Shown one piece after another: positions 34,499 to 46,740 of a DNA stretch of 55,681 bases. Where the stretch lies: NCBI GenBank assembly GCA_900175165.2, contig FWWN02000666.1:1-55681 (forward strand), in the 5' to 3' direction. A program made the translations under genes and the position numbers. The stretch comes from Rhizomucor pusillus (Eukaryota > Mucoromycota > Mucoromycetes > Mucorales > Lichtheimiaceae). Every line of letters starts with the position of its first letter. Within the stretch, counting starts at the first letter, position 1. The notes below the pieces were generated by a model. The model was not told the origin of the DNA, did not search any database, and saw only the letters and a program-made list of their open reading frames with translations.

Positions 34499-35929
34499 TT
34501 TCTGCTTATATGCCTGAACGTTCGCCAACGATGTCTTTCAAGGTCTATTCATACACTCAGTGGCAACACGTTTATTCCCATCGACCGAGCATTCGCCACT
34601 ATGTTGTTTAAGAACGTGAGGCATTTTGCACAAAGCCTTTCACCACGTAAGTCCTTTTAACGGGGGTTTTATATATATATCTATTATAACAAGTCATTCA
34701 TCCAAGAGATGTATGACTGAGGCGTTAAGGCACACCCCAATCTTACAATAGGAGTATTGATTACAGGGAGGATCTTCTAAATGCTAATGGCCGCTCATTC
34801 TTGTTGTGTTGCATGTGGATGAAAACGTCGCGGATATTCATGGCAGCCATGTGGTCTCTGTTCCATACCGTACGACAGGTTTTGCAGCTGAGTACAGCAT
34901 GGATCGTCATCTGGCTCTTTTCATTGACACCTGAGATCTCGCGCTTGTTCTCCACAGTTCGCGTCTTGCATTTTGGGCATATTTTGGACGTCAGATATTC
35001 ATCCACATACACCAGCAGTACTTTCGCTTTCTAGAAACAGTCTCCACAGCTGAGATCTTGGTCGTCTCCATTTTCACATAAACTTACATTCAAAGTACAC
35101 ACCTGCCTTTTCAATGCTTTTCGGAACTCTTCGGTGGGAACCGCCCTTTTCCCTTTCATTGTACTTTCAAATGCTCCGTTGCCGAAGCGATAATGATGCT
35201 TGTCTCATCAGTCTTGTCTTCCGGCGGCAAGGGCCTCCATTTCTTTTTCGTAGAGCCTTCTTCATTTGCTTTTGCCGCCTTTACAGGCAAATACTTCTTG
35301 CTGCCTGTAGTGAGACATTTTGCCATCTCAGTAAAGGCCTTCTGCTTCTTTATATAATACTTCATTTTTTATTTTATGAATCTAGGTAACAAAATATCAG
35401 ACGAACGACAAATATAATTATGATTTTCTGTACATACCGATTATCCTTGCCATAGAATTTACATATCGCGTCGTGTTTTGCAATTCGATATTCAGCAGAT
35501 TCCTTGAACCTTTCCAAGGACCCTGTCTTGGCTGTTGTATGCTATCAATGATTCTTCGTTTGCGGGTCATGTTCGCCAAACTTCTTCTGGCTCTCAGCGG
35601 CCTTGTTGAACCCACACATGTCATAATATTCCTTTGCGCTGACAGAACGAATACGATGACATTCATCTGCAGAACCATCTGCAACAACGAAAATATCCGT
35701 TAATCCCGGGTCAACACCCCATATAGTTGCTTCTTTCAAGAACTTGGAATTGATGTCAGCTGGTTCCAATNGAGCTTTAGGAGGAGGTCGCTTTAGCTTC
35801 TTGAAAATAAATTCCACATCGTATCCGTCGGTTCTGATTTTATCCCTACCATTCGTTCGAGGAGCGTTAGTCTATTAGACGACTCGAAAGAGGCATGACC
35901 AAATACCAGAAAAGACTCGTGTCGGTGTC

Positions 35930-36077
35930 AAGAGATTCCAGAGTGCTATGTCCGATCTTTGACATATCGAAAAGATTGNNNNNNNNNNNNNNNNNNNNNN
36001 NNNNNNNNNNNNNNNNNNNNNNNNNNNNAAGAGATTCCAGAGTGCTATGTCCGATCTTTGACATATCGAAAAGATTG
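35930..36077. repeat. identical 49-bp sequence on both sides of an assembly gap
   Basis: 35930-35978 and 36029-36077 are identical (AAGAGATTCCAGAGTGCTAT... to GAAAAGATTG), separated by exactly 50 Ns. This is the mark of two overlapping contigs that were scaffolded rather than merged. The coding frame of the Fanzor gene continues correctly if one copy and the Ns are removed. Confidence 0.95.
35979..36028. other. assembly gap (50 Ns)
   Basis: Placeholder of fixed size, probably representing no missing sequence. Confidence 0.98.
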
Positions 36078-38006
36078 AAATATGCTTCGTGTAGATCGTC
36101 TGCCTTGTACGGTGAGCCGTTGCTCTTGAGTCCAATTTCGTACATGATCTTTGCAAACGCTTGATTGTCCAGTAGAACATGTCTCTTTTGTACCGTGTAA
36201 AGAGGTAGTATCGAAAATCGGCGTGCACCTTTGGGATCAGTGTATTTGGGTGGGTTGAAGCATCCCCTTTTCAGGTCATCTTGCGTTGTTGTTACGAGGT
36301 TCTGCAGCGCTTCCATGCTTTCTTCAGGCAGAGGTCTTGTAAATGACTCGATAATTTTAGCGGTTCTTGTTTTCGGATAGAATCGTATACTGATTGTTTT
36401 AGGCTGTTGAAAAGCCTTTTGGAAAGATTCAAATTTGCTTTGCTGAGGATCTAGCGACGATACAGTGAGTAATCAATCCTTCAAATGACCACGTATATGT
36501 AGAGTGACCTCACTGACTTGTCGGTGTACGAAGCCTTTTGATACGTAATCCTGCGGTTTTTCTTCCTTGATGAACATTTTTTGTTCCATGCGTTGTAGGA
36601 TTTGGTACACCCATGGGATATATCGCTCGGGGTTTGCATTAATAGTGGTGGCCGACACTGGAAACTTGATGCTGGCTCTTAAGAAATTTTATAATCCTTT
36701 CAGAGTGTTCAGCCAGTTTATCGTTGTCCTTTATGAACTTGGGTATGTTGATCTCGTTGCCAGGTTCCATCTCCAGCACTGCGCAAACATGACCTGCCAA
36801 AGCCTTCTTCTCCGAAACCGTAGCAGTGATGAAGAATTCGTCATTCTCGTTTGTGAGACGAACAAAGATGTACTCCTGGGTTTTCTTAACCATATTTGCG
36901 GTGATATGATTTCTGACGTTTTCTTCATATTCTTGTGCGGCTTGGCTGATTAAGGTCATGAAACCTTTGCTGCGGAAACGTTTTGCGTCGAAGGCCGGAA
37001 TTTGAGACTTAAAAGTCTTGAATGCAGTCTTGACCGATTCTGGTGCTTGACACCCTTGGCCGGCAATGGTCGTAAAAAGAGCATAGACCAAATCATGCGA
37101 TATAGGTGGAATTGGTTTTTTCTGTTCCAAAAGGGAGAGAAAAAAGAAATTTGCGAACAGTGAGCCAACGTATGTAATGTCTCGAACATGCTTAATAGGT
37201 TTCTGAACTGCATTGACAAATCGCTCCTCTTTGCAAATATTCTGTAGCGTCGTCTTGATAATACTTGTGCGTTTAAGTTCAGTTGCATGTCGTCGTTTGT
37301 GTTTGTAAAAAGGGCATTTCTTGTTCGACGACCTCGAGTGGTCAGTTCCTTTGCATGTCGGACAGACTCTCCTTTTGCCAGAGACTTTTTTCTTTGCTTG
37401 TTTCTCCTCTTGCAATTTAGCTTTTTCCTCCTGCTTTCTGGCTCGTTTGGCATTCGCAAGCTCGTACTTCATTTCGGCCTTGGATTTTTTGTTCGGTTTT
37501 CCTTATCACCAGTTTTAAGACAGCTATCATTCCTAAATACCAGGTCAAAGCATTATCTTTTCCGGCTTCCTCACTGTTTTCGAGGGCTATTATTATGTCA
37601 ATACGATTCACAAAATTTGCATACACTGTGCAGTTACTTGGTACACTACGTTGATTGGCAGCTGATGATGACAACAGAAACTCGTCACCATTCTTTGTAG
37701 TATCTATGGCATTTCATCGAATCAGCAACTTTACTATCACCATACCAAGGAATAATAAGCCTGTATAGAATACCTGTCATGTTATTTCTCTGTAGCTTCC
37801 TTGGTTTACGTTTGCTTGTGGATGAGGATATCTGAAAGTCATCATCGTGGTTCTCAACTGCTGGAACGTGATCAAGAGTCAAGAGCCTGTTTAAAAGCAT
37901 TACCGTTAATTCATAGCAGACTTTGTAGCTTACCGCTTTTTCTTTTTGCTCCTCTAGTCCTGTGTACAACTGGTGATGGCTGAAAATCGTCGTCTTCGAT
38001 GTCCAT

Positions 38007-39751
38007 ACTGCCTGCAACAGTATCATCAAATTACAGTTAGTATGCTCCCTCGGCTGGAAAGTTGAGCAGAGAGGAACGGCCATATTACGCACGGAAATCC
38101 AGGTTTGGCTCTGACAGTGTATGACTGCTGTAAAGGAAGGAAGAGGGAAAAAAGGAAAACCTCATGCGCTGGAAATTTGACGGGGTCAACAAACAACACG
38201 TAACCGCCCGCGCCATCTAGTGAATCTGTAAGCTAATTCGAGTACTGTCCATGGAAATCTATGTATTTTCAACCAAAATATATCGTTTCAATGGTTTTTG
38301 GCAGCAGCCGGGCACATGGATAAGCAATTGAATTGAAGCTTAAATGCAAGTATCTGTTTGGAGGCGGGTTGTACATAAAATGGTTGGGTTTCTTAACGTA
38401 TCTTGATGTTGAATGCTTATCTTTGTTTACAAACTTCTATACCTTGTTCGACATTCTTCGCTGAAGTGTATCTTCTTGTTCTTTTAAGTAAATATAAAGA
38501 TATCTGAAGAGAGATGCATTCGAGATGCATTCTCTTCTGGAAGGATGACTCCAGCTGTCACGTAAGATGCTTGTTCCGATCTTTGTAGCCAAAATTCGAC
38601 AGTGCAGTGCCGTCGAATGCCCGTCTATTTCGATCAGCACTCGGACGGTATATAAGATCAAAATTTCCTGCTTATTCTGAGGATGCATAAGTTGATACAT
38701 AGATGAGCTCAATTTATTCAGACCGGTGCTCACGTTTATTGACTGAATCAATCAGGTAAACTGCTCAGATAACGTTGATCGAGACTGAATGTGAGCTTCT
38801 TCCTCCATTTGACTACGTGTTCTTTGGACAACATGGTTTCCTCGGAAATAAGAGTAATATAAAAAAGCGCTCCTTTATCTGTTTTCGTTGCTAGTTTCTA
38901 GGAAGCTCTTTGACAGCTTCCAAATTTGCGAATTAGCAGTTTTGGAGGTATGTAGTACAAAACGATGTTCTTTAGCTACACGAGAACTAGCCTGCGGCTA
39001 GACTCGCTTCGCTTCGTCTTGAGGGACGTAGATGTTTTCAGCAGATTCGAGTAGTAGGTGCAAAGCAAAATAATAATTGGACGTTTGCTCGATGGAATAT
39101 GTTCTTGATTTGCTGTTAGCGCTCCTGCGTCGCAGCGCACATACGCCCGCAATTTTCGGTTTGATTCATAACAGTAGCGCTTACCTCTTTATCTCCTGAA
39201 CATGTTGGAGCGCTCCTGGCGTCGCGATGCGCTTCGCGCAAAGACACCAAAAATTTCGGGAATACCCAAAAATTTTCAGTTTCTTCGGATTGGTGTCTGT
39301 TCTGTCTGCCCAAACTCCAAAAGTGAACATTAATTTTGTAGCCCATTTCGTGTTATNCACTCTTCCATCCAACGCATGTGGATGATGTATAAATTAATTA
39401 ACTATAGTCTTCCATCAAAAAATCGGCACACCACCCGCTCCTCAGATCACTACAGCCGCCAGAAAAGTGCTTCCACAGCGATTTTTTCGAATTTGAGGGC
39501 CCCACCGGCCAATGACAGAGGAGAAACGCTTTCCAAACGTGGATTTTAGCGCTCAAAGAGGAATGTTACACAGGTTATTTATTTAATAGAGTCTGTGTTT
39601 AGGAATATAAAACTTATTAAGGCTTTAAAACGTAGGCGAGCATATGGCAGATGAGTTAGTTAGTATGCACCGAAAATATCTTCAAGAAGACGAGCGATCC
39701 ACTCCGTGTTCTTGCCGATATGGGAGTAGAAGCAAAAAGCTCTGACACGGA
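38007..39751. other. region between two Fanzor remnants, repeats and hairpins
   Basis: No gene identified. A minus-strand open frame of 104 codons (38437-38751) beginning MIQSINVSTGLNKLSSSM is unrecognised. From about 38987 to 39240 the base composition turns GC-rich and holds perfect hairpins and a repeated motif (listed separately). A single N is present at 39357. Confidence 0.5.
38987..39225. repeat. GC-rich hairpins and repeated motif
   Basis: CTAGCC-TGC-GGCTAG forms a perfect 6-bp stem (38987-39001). GCGCTCCTGCGTCGCAGCGC (39119-39138) contains the palindrome CTGCGTCGCAG inside a GCGC stem. A near copy, GCGCTCCTGGCGTCGC, lies at 39210-39225, followed by GATGCGCTTCGCGC. The composition contrasts with the AT-rich surroundings and suggests a short non-autonomous repeat. 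Confidence 0.6.
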
Positions 39752-41127
39752 ATGCTTTACTTTGAAGGAGAATTCCTATGGCGCACAGCTAAAAGAGGGA
39801 ATACCCGGTATCTCTGGATAGATACATCCGCGCTACACAGTAGAGATGCTATCTACAAACGGAATCCAAATACGAGTTACTTTAAGAGATGGGAAACGAT
39901 CAAAGTACGCTCAAGAGATACAGTCTTTCCCGCTACCTTCCAGAAGTTCGTAAGACACGTCGCCGTCTTCTGGAACATGATGGTTTGCCTGTCACGAGCG
40001 ATGCAAACTTGTCAGAAAGGTCTAGTGGAACTATTGGCGTGGATCTCGGCAAAATTTTTGCTGCTGGTACGTTTTACTTGCCTAACGATCCCGCAAAACC
40101 AGGCGTTTAGCATACTATCAGCCGCGGAGAACTTTACCGACAAGCACGCAGAAACGTGTCTTGGCTAGAAGACAAAAAACTCAAGGCAAACATCGATATT
40201 ATTGAACAAGACCTGGCTGCAGGTAGTACAATCAGACATTGACAAGTATCTAGCGTATGTGAGGGCATGGCAAAAGGATCGGAACGGATCCCGATTACAT
40301 TAATTCTACTGTAACAAACCCGTTTTACGGCGTTCGTGGGATATGACTCTCTCAATACAGTCTGCTGTTGACAAGGCTGCCACTAGGATATTGAAGAAAG
40401 CTGGAGTATGTTCAAATGCACCTACCGAGCAACGAGATCGTGAGGGACACCGTAGACAGGTTATGAGTGAACAAGCGAAGCAGCAGGCTTTAGAGCGACA
40501 GGAAGAGCGAAAGCAAAGGAGGGTAAGTTGGACGGAAGAACAGAAGCAAGCTCGGGCAGAGCGGAAAAAGTAAAGCGCCGACGTCAGCGGCAGAGGAAGA
40601 CAGCAGAGAAGAGAGAGAACCACGTATTGATTGCTATTGGCAAAGATGGTGTTTTATCATCACACAGAAAGGGAGCAGTTTCGCCGATGGACACGCGACT
40701 AGCTTCAGCACTCATCAAATGTTGTAAGGCCGAGGGCCATATAGTCACTGCGGTTGATGAGTACAATACGAGCAAGGTCTGCCCACGCTGCATCACAGAT
40801 AGACGAACTTCTTATCTGCAGTATCTTCGTTGTCCACCAGCAGCATCCAGGCATACCGACCATGCTACGTTAGATAAGGATGGCAACGAAGAAATTAACG
40901 TGTCACCGTCTGCGATGTGTGCAAAATGCATTTTCCATCGCGACGGTGTAGCCGCGCAGTCTCAAGCTCTTATTTCAGCATCCATGCTTGAACATGGACA
41001 GTGTCGGAAGCCCTTCATTAGACCATCAAGGCAACTAAAGCCGAATACCCATCCCCGTCAGACGTGTAGTATTTTGAATCTGAACTCAATCTTTGAATCT
41101 CAGTTAATAGTCCTTGGGGTGGAGTGA
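39752..41127 (+). pseudogene. second Fanzor/TnpB-like nuclease gene, interrupted
   Basis: Plus-strand remnants in several frames. RuvC-I: SGTIGVDLGKIFAAGTFYLP. Then SRGELYRQARRNVSWLEDKK, QSDIDKYLAYVRAWQKDR, NKPVLRRSWDMTLSIQSAVD, a Gln/Arg/Glu-rich charged insert, VLIAIGKDGVLSSHRKGA, RuvC-II with zinc ribbon VDEYNTSKVCPRC, and RuvC-III CAKCIFHRDGVAAQSQALIS. Catalytic Asp, Glu and Asp are present. Damage: an in-frame stop after NDPAKPGV, a frameshift around 40220 before QSDIDKYL, another stop before FYCNKPVL and frame changes upstream of the RuvC-I block; a spliceable intron (GTAAGTTGG) sits at about 40522. The sequence is clearly different from the Fanzor at 34761-38006 (DLGKIF versus DPGLTDIF; insert in the zinc-ribbon loop), so it is not a duplicate. 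Confidence 0.82.
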
Positions 41128-41756
41128 TTGCTATCTCTGTGCATAACGACTTGGTTCATTGCCCACCAATGTGTTATTCTTGCAGTTACTCTTTTTCTTT
41201 TTTCCTCTTCTTCTGTGTATATACTAATCGCAACTTGAAAGCAATTTTTAAAAGCAAAGTTGGGAATCCATTCTAAATTCATATAGGGAATTGCATCGAG
41301 TAAGATATAAACTTCCTCTTTACCTGTCTGTTTTATTGCATCGCAGGTACATCATAGTTTGGAAATGCTACGGATAGTTTCTTGAACATTTCAAAGATAA
41401 TTGTCAGCTACCAGTCAGAGTCCGGTACTATGCTAAACTGGCCCCTGGCTGGCGCTACAAATTATTTACCGTGCATGCTAAAAGGATCAAATATAAAATG
41501 TAATACATCATTGACTTTCTCTAGTAATATTTCGGCAAAATTCAGGTTCGAGAAGAGCAATGTTTTTTTTTTCAAGGAGGGGCAAGTAACAGGGGGTGCT
41601 AAAGAGTAAAAAACTTGTTACTGTTTAGCCGCCATACTCACTAGTAAGCATGCCTTACAAAGTTTCCGACAGACATGCCACAAACGCATGCGAGCATCTT
41701 TTGTTTTCAACTCCCTTTCTCTTATTATTTTTCTCTCTGCTGCTGTTGCTTTATAG
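41128..41756. other. no gene recognised
   Basis: 3' flank of the second Fanzor remnant and 5' flank of the RhoGEF gene. A C/T-rich leader precedes the RhoGEF ATG (about 41700-41755). Confidence 0.5.
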
Positions 41757-44700
41757 ATGGCAAAGATTGCAATCGATACTTCGCCGGTGCTTCAAGACCA
41801 AACAGCAACAACCATCTCGGAGAATATGGAAGAGGATGTAGTGGACGAGCGGCGATCGTCCTCGTCATCCTCGTCATCCATTCAACGACGACGGATATTT
41901 GAACCCCGGGATGCTGCTGCAGCGGGAGCTCATCATCATCGCAGCAGTGCGTCGCTAGGTCAAGCTGTTTCGTCGTACCTTCCAATCAGTCATACACAGG
42001 GCGATGTTTTATCCGCTGCTCATCACGTGCGTGCGTTTGGCAGTGCCTCTCTGCTTTCATTGTCTGCTCTGAGTATATCCAGCGAAGCGAGCTCGGAGCG
42101 TGGAAGGCAGCGCAAAGCCGAAATATTCGCAGCATCTGAACAGGTGATAGCTGCCGCCAAGGCATCCAAGATCGCCGCCATGTCCTTGGACTCAAAGTTG
42201 GTTACCAAGGGCTTGCAACACCAAAACAAGACATTCCCACCCACCAACGCAAACGACCAGAGCAAGCAGGATGATCACGACGACGGAGAAATACACTCTG
42301 ATCCTCCAGAACCGCCATCTTTGGATGCGGCCGCGCAGCTCCTAGGAAAGGAAGTAGTACAAAGAGTCGATACAGGACTCATCGAAATAATGATGGGACG
42401 GCTGCAGCTTGAAAGAAAACAACAGCAAAGGTCTATGCAGCATGTTCTCCAATTGCCTACCGATCCCAATGTTAAGAGGTTCACAGAGCAACCACGTCCT
42501 AGGGAGGATAAGAACCAGGATGGTCTATCAGTGGATATCCCCAGACAGCAAAAGAATCATCCTATGCGCTCAAGCAACAGCAGCAGCAGCAGCAGCGACG
42601 AAGAAGAGCGCACATTGATGCTAGGAAAAAAGCAAGATACATCCTCACCATCTGTAATGATCTCCAATTGCCGTGTACATACCACAAACAGTGCTCTACG
42701 AGAGTTAATCATGACTGAAGAAAGTTACTGCGAAGATTTGTATACCCTAGTTCACGTGAGTTAAGAGCGTTTTGCCATGCAACGTTTTTGGCTATCATAC
42801 TAAGAAACGCATCTTGTAGGGGTTTCTCAAAGCTATCCGGGACTCACACCTTATATCCCAAGAGCACAAGAATCTCATGATTCGAAATGCTTTTGATCTT
42901 TATAACTTTCAGATGGATTTTCAGGACGTTATGCTCATGTCACTCTTGATACATGACGACGACAACGGATCCGTTCAAAATCGCGAGTTTTATTTCCTTG
43001 AAAAAATTGCTCAATTATTTTTGGATTGGGTGAGATCGAGCTGATCAGCAATCCGTACAATATCGCGCTGATATCTGTTATATATCCAGGCTCCCAAATT
43101 CCAAGTATACATTGAGTATTGTGTCAATCAAGACAAGGCAGTCGAAGCACACAAGCAGTGTCTCCAGAGCGGTGAAGCCGTCGTTGCCTTTATGGAGCGA
43201 CTGCACACATTAATACGCGCCAACAGAGGCTGCACAAACCGTCTCAAGCTTGAAGATTATCTCATCATGGTGAGTATACAAATCTTTACGCTTAAGCTTC
43301 TCAAAAAAGGGAAGGAATAAGAATGGCTTACGCAAATTTCCTGTAGCCAGTGCAACGTATATTCAAGTATGGTCTTATGCTTGAAAGATTACAGAAATCC
43401 ACAGTGCCAGGCACCAACATCCACAAACAGCTCTCCAAGGCTCTGGATTCAATGCGAAAAGTATCAGCTTCGATTAATGAGACAAAAACGAGGATGGATA
43501 CCGAAAAGAAAACGAATCTTTTTCTGAGTCGTCTAGAGGCAGACTGGGTAAGCAGGATTACATCTGAAAACATAGGTATTCAGCTAACTTTGATGATAAT
43601 TCAAAGGCACTCTCCACGCGTTTCTATGGACTATTAGGCTGCAGTAGGCTGATTGGAACACTTGATGTCAAGATTGGCAACGACGGTTCGAAAGCAAAAA
43701 GGCTTGGGTGCGCATTGTTTAACTCGTATGTTATTCTTGCAAGAATCAAGAAGCATGATAAATACGAAGCTCGGCATTGGTTCCCGCTACGCATATTCGC
43801 ATTAAACGATAATTGCGCTGACGAGACAGGCAAGTGACCTTACAACATATTCAAAACGTAAGCTAACAGCGGAAGCAGGCAACGCAAATTCATGGATGCT
43901 GTATAACGACAAACATCGCGTCGAATTTATTGCAATGTGCGATCAGGAAAAGAGATTGTGGACCGACGCTTTCCGCAAATGCATCTCGCAGTCCACAGAA
44001 GAGTACGAAAAGCGCGTCAAGACTCAGGATGTACTCGAAGAAATATTCCTCAGCTCTCTCGAGATGCCGGACAATGCTCCAGATTCTGCATCCTACGCCA
44101 GCTTTTACAGTATTTTATCTCGCAACGAGAGTCACGAAACACCTAGGACCACAAACTCATACGATCGATCCGATGCCCTGGACTCTCCTACATACCAGCA
44201 GACGGCCCCATCCTCCGCAGCAAGCGGCAACAGCAACCAAATTCCATCGCCGGGCATGCGATCCATTGGCAGCTTCAGCGACCTGCGTGAAATTGTAACA
44301 GAGTTCAAGCAGCAGCGCAGATACCAGCCTTACAACACTCGATGCGCGCACATTGATAGCAAGTTTGAAGAGGTCTGCTTCACTCCCATCCTGACTGCTC
44401 GGGCGCAAGCTCGCAACGAGTACGAGGCGATGAAAAGGAAGAGCCGAATGGGCAAGTCAACCTCTATGCTTGCATTCACACACATCTCGTCTGCTCTCGA
44501 AGACCCTCCTGGTATCGGATTTGCGTCTCCCAGGCAGCCATCCAACGGCCATGGGAAAGGTCTTGGTAATTCCTTGATGACAGCTGTGCGTCGCAAATCA
44601 TCCATGCCCGGACGACTCCGCGTAGCCGAAGTGCATGCACACCACACACGTCCTATTTGCTCTTTACCTTTGCACCATCAGCAGAAGCAGCAGCTCCCTC

Positions 44701-45189
44701 CACGTGTTCCTCCTTCTGCACCGCCACCACCAGCACCGCTGTCATCATCCACATCCTCGCAAACAGCACGGCTGTCATCCAAGGGTTCCGCCAAACCAGA
44801 AGGTGTGCAGAGGTCTACATCGACTCTCAGCGAAGCTGGAGGTCTGCCTCGATCGCTTAGCACTGCAACAATGGGGCTCGCACGGTCATCCAGCCGGTTT
44901 ATCGGAAGGATGGTTGGCCGTCTGGGAACAATTGGCACGCCACAGCGAACAAAGCGAAGTACAACGGTAACAACTCGGTTGTCAGACAGCACAAACTCGC
45001 TTGCTTCGACCAAATCTGAAGCATTCACAACGTCCTCATCAACCACAGTCGTGGAAAATAAGAAAAAGGTGAGTAACGAAAAGTGCATACAAAAAGTGTA
45101 ACTTTTGTTTATTGACGTAACTATACTAGTCAAAGAAGCACCAGAACCGTAGACCTCCTCGGCTTTGTATCCCAACGAGTAATTACTAG
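41757..45189 (+). CDS. Rho guanine nucleotide exchange factor (DH-PH)
   Basis: Activates Rho-family GTPases in actin and cell-wall polarity. Exons 41757-42755, 42820-43029, 43090-43269, 43347-43547, 43607-43829, 43879-45068 and probably 45130-45189 give 1020 residues; all phases close. The N-terminal 300 residues are disordered (Ser, Gln, His-rich). The DH domain begins LRELIMTEESYCEDLYTLVH (about 320) and includes APKFQVYIEYCVNQDKAVEA, LEDYLIMPVQRIFKYGLMLE (the CR3 signature LxxPVQRIxKY) and SINETKTRMDTEKK. The PH domain (about 535-650) shows GCALFNSYVILARIKKHDKY, HWFPLRIFAL and NSWMLYNDKHRVEFIAMC. The intron at 43830-43878 has a GC donor (GCAAGT). The C-terminus is Ser/Thr/Pro-rich with basic patches. 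If the last intron is retained, the protein ends at 45101 instead. Confidence 0.93.
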
Positions 45190-46740
45190 CACCATCTGAT
45201 AGTTCTTTAGGTGTACGCTTGAATCTTTATAATATAAAAGTATTGACAAATTAAATTACAAAGATAGCAATACAATCAGGAGGCAAATAAGATGCATAGG
45301 AAAGAGACAAAGAAGGAAGGATATCGAGGAACGAGAGACTTTTAGTACACTGTTTGTACCCAACTGAATAATCATACATATTGCGTACGCAAAAAGCATT
45401 CCCGAAATTCACCGAGGACCTCTCATGCACCTAAGATATACTGGTATAATAAGTATCTTTGTCATATACAAAGACAATAGGAAGACTCACCATTTGGCTG
45501 GTGGTGGCGGTGACTCAGAAAATCAGGACTTCCGCCCGAAGGCGGCCTGTGGTGGAAGGGCTATCCCGTTTGCATGAAATGACACTTCCTGGGCTATAAG
45601 AAACCAACTGATTAGAAATGTATAGTCGATATAGGGCGCTTGATCTTAAAGCAACTCACCGTCAACGACAAGCAAGAGTGATGTTAAGCAAAAATTTGAT
45701 AAACAAATGCACCAGGTGTCAAGACAGAGGCTGCTAGGTATGGCTATAACAAGTAGAGTGATTTCCAGGAGTCCCAATAAGCAGACATACACAAAGCTTA
45801 CGGGATGCAACGATAAACGAAACAGAGCCAAAGGACAACGAACACAAATGCTTCATCTTTTTATATATTTTGTCTATGCAAGCATAATCGTATGCTCTCA
45901 CGTAATATGGTTTCAGTGATGTACACCTCATTACGTCTGAGGTTGTCTGCGAAGTTTCGTACCTCGACCTGGCAGGGAGCTTATCACTAAAACATACAGT
46001 CTTTTCAGAGTCTTCTCTATAGAAAATACGCAGCAAGCTTATGCATCCAAGTTAACACCATTGAACTGTAAAGTTGGAGAAAAAGCCGGCTTTTAATAAC
46101 GGTATGCCTGGAGTATGAAGAAGATATGTACTTCAGATAGGTAAGCCTGGGTCTGATGTAAACGATGTTGACAATCTCTGAATGCATAAGAAAAAAAGAA
46201 AAAGAAAGAAAAATGTTATAATGCCTGTCATGACTGCATCAAAGTTCTTTCAGGCTAGCCTCATTACTGATGGTCCTTCGTTATCGGTGGATCATGCAGC
46301 AATGGAAAAAAGAATGTGGATTTCATTCAGCGGTTTCCATTTTATACTGACTGGATACGAAAAGGTCGATACGCATTCTGCTTTTCGAAGGACGTGACAG
46401 GATTAGAAAAGTATGTAATGTTCACTTTTGCAGTGTGGCAGGCAGTACAGACACCAACCTTTGTAAAGAACTCGACTTTGTATATGCACTATATCCATAG
46501 CTTGCCGACAACCAGGAGCAAGTAGACAGGAGCAGAGTGATGAAAGCAAACAACGCTTTGAGTGGAAAACAGACTACATTGAATGAGCAGCATCGCGTCG
46601 ATCCATAACAACTACAGCAGCTGACTGACAGCGGAGATTCTGCGAGCAGACGATGACTTACACTCGGCATTCACGAACCAAATTTCGCTGCTTTCTTTTT
46701 TTTCTACACTTTAGCTGCGGCAACCGCATAATAGCTGGAA
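45190..46740. other. no gene recognised
   Basis: About 1.5 kb with only short frames. A minus-strand frame at 46422-46670 and a plus-strand frame at 46182-46397 lack recognisable features. Confidence 0.45.

Larger units (their letters stand above)
34761..38006 (-). pseudogene. Fanzor1-type RuvC-like nuclease gene, interrupted
   Basis: Eukaryotic relative of bacterial TnpB, a transposon-encoded RNA-guided nuclease. Minus-strand exons run from MDIEDDDFQPSPVV (38006) through a zinc knuckle (VCPTCKGTDHSRSSNKKCPF), a long helical region (KTAFKTFKSQIPAFDAKRFR, SATTINANPERYIPWVYQ) and the FDMSKIGHSTLESL block to the nuclease core. RuvC-I is IWGVDPGLTDIF, RuvC-II YVDEYLTSKICPKC, and RuvC-III VWNRDHMAAMNI, with the zinc-ribbon cysteines CPKC and CKTC. 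Breaks: two adjacent in-frame stops near 35545 after QTKNH, a stop just before MKYYIKKQKA near 35365, and a one-base deletion near 35190 before the FGNGAF-type motif. A possible further frame slip lies near 36665. A 50-N gap falls inside. Confidence 0.85.

Noticed and set aside
39116..39372. Open frame of 76 codons on the minus strand as a gene
   Set aside because: It spans the GC-rich repeat motifs and contains an N; codon content follows the repeat, not a protein family.
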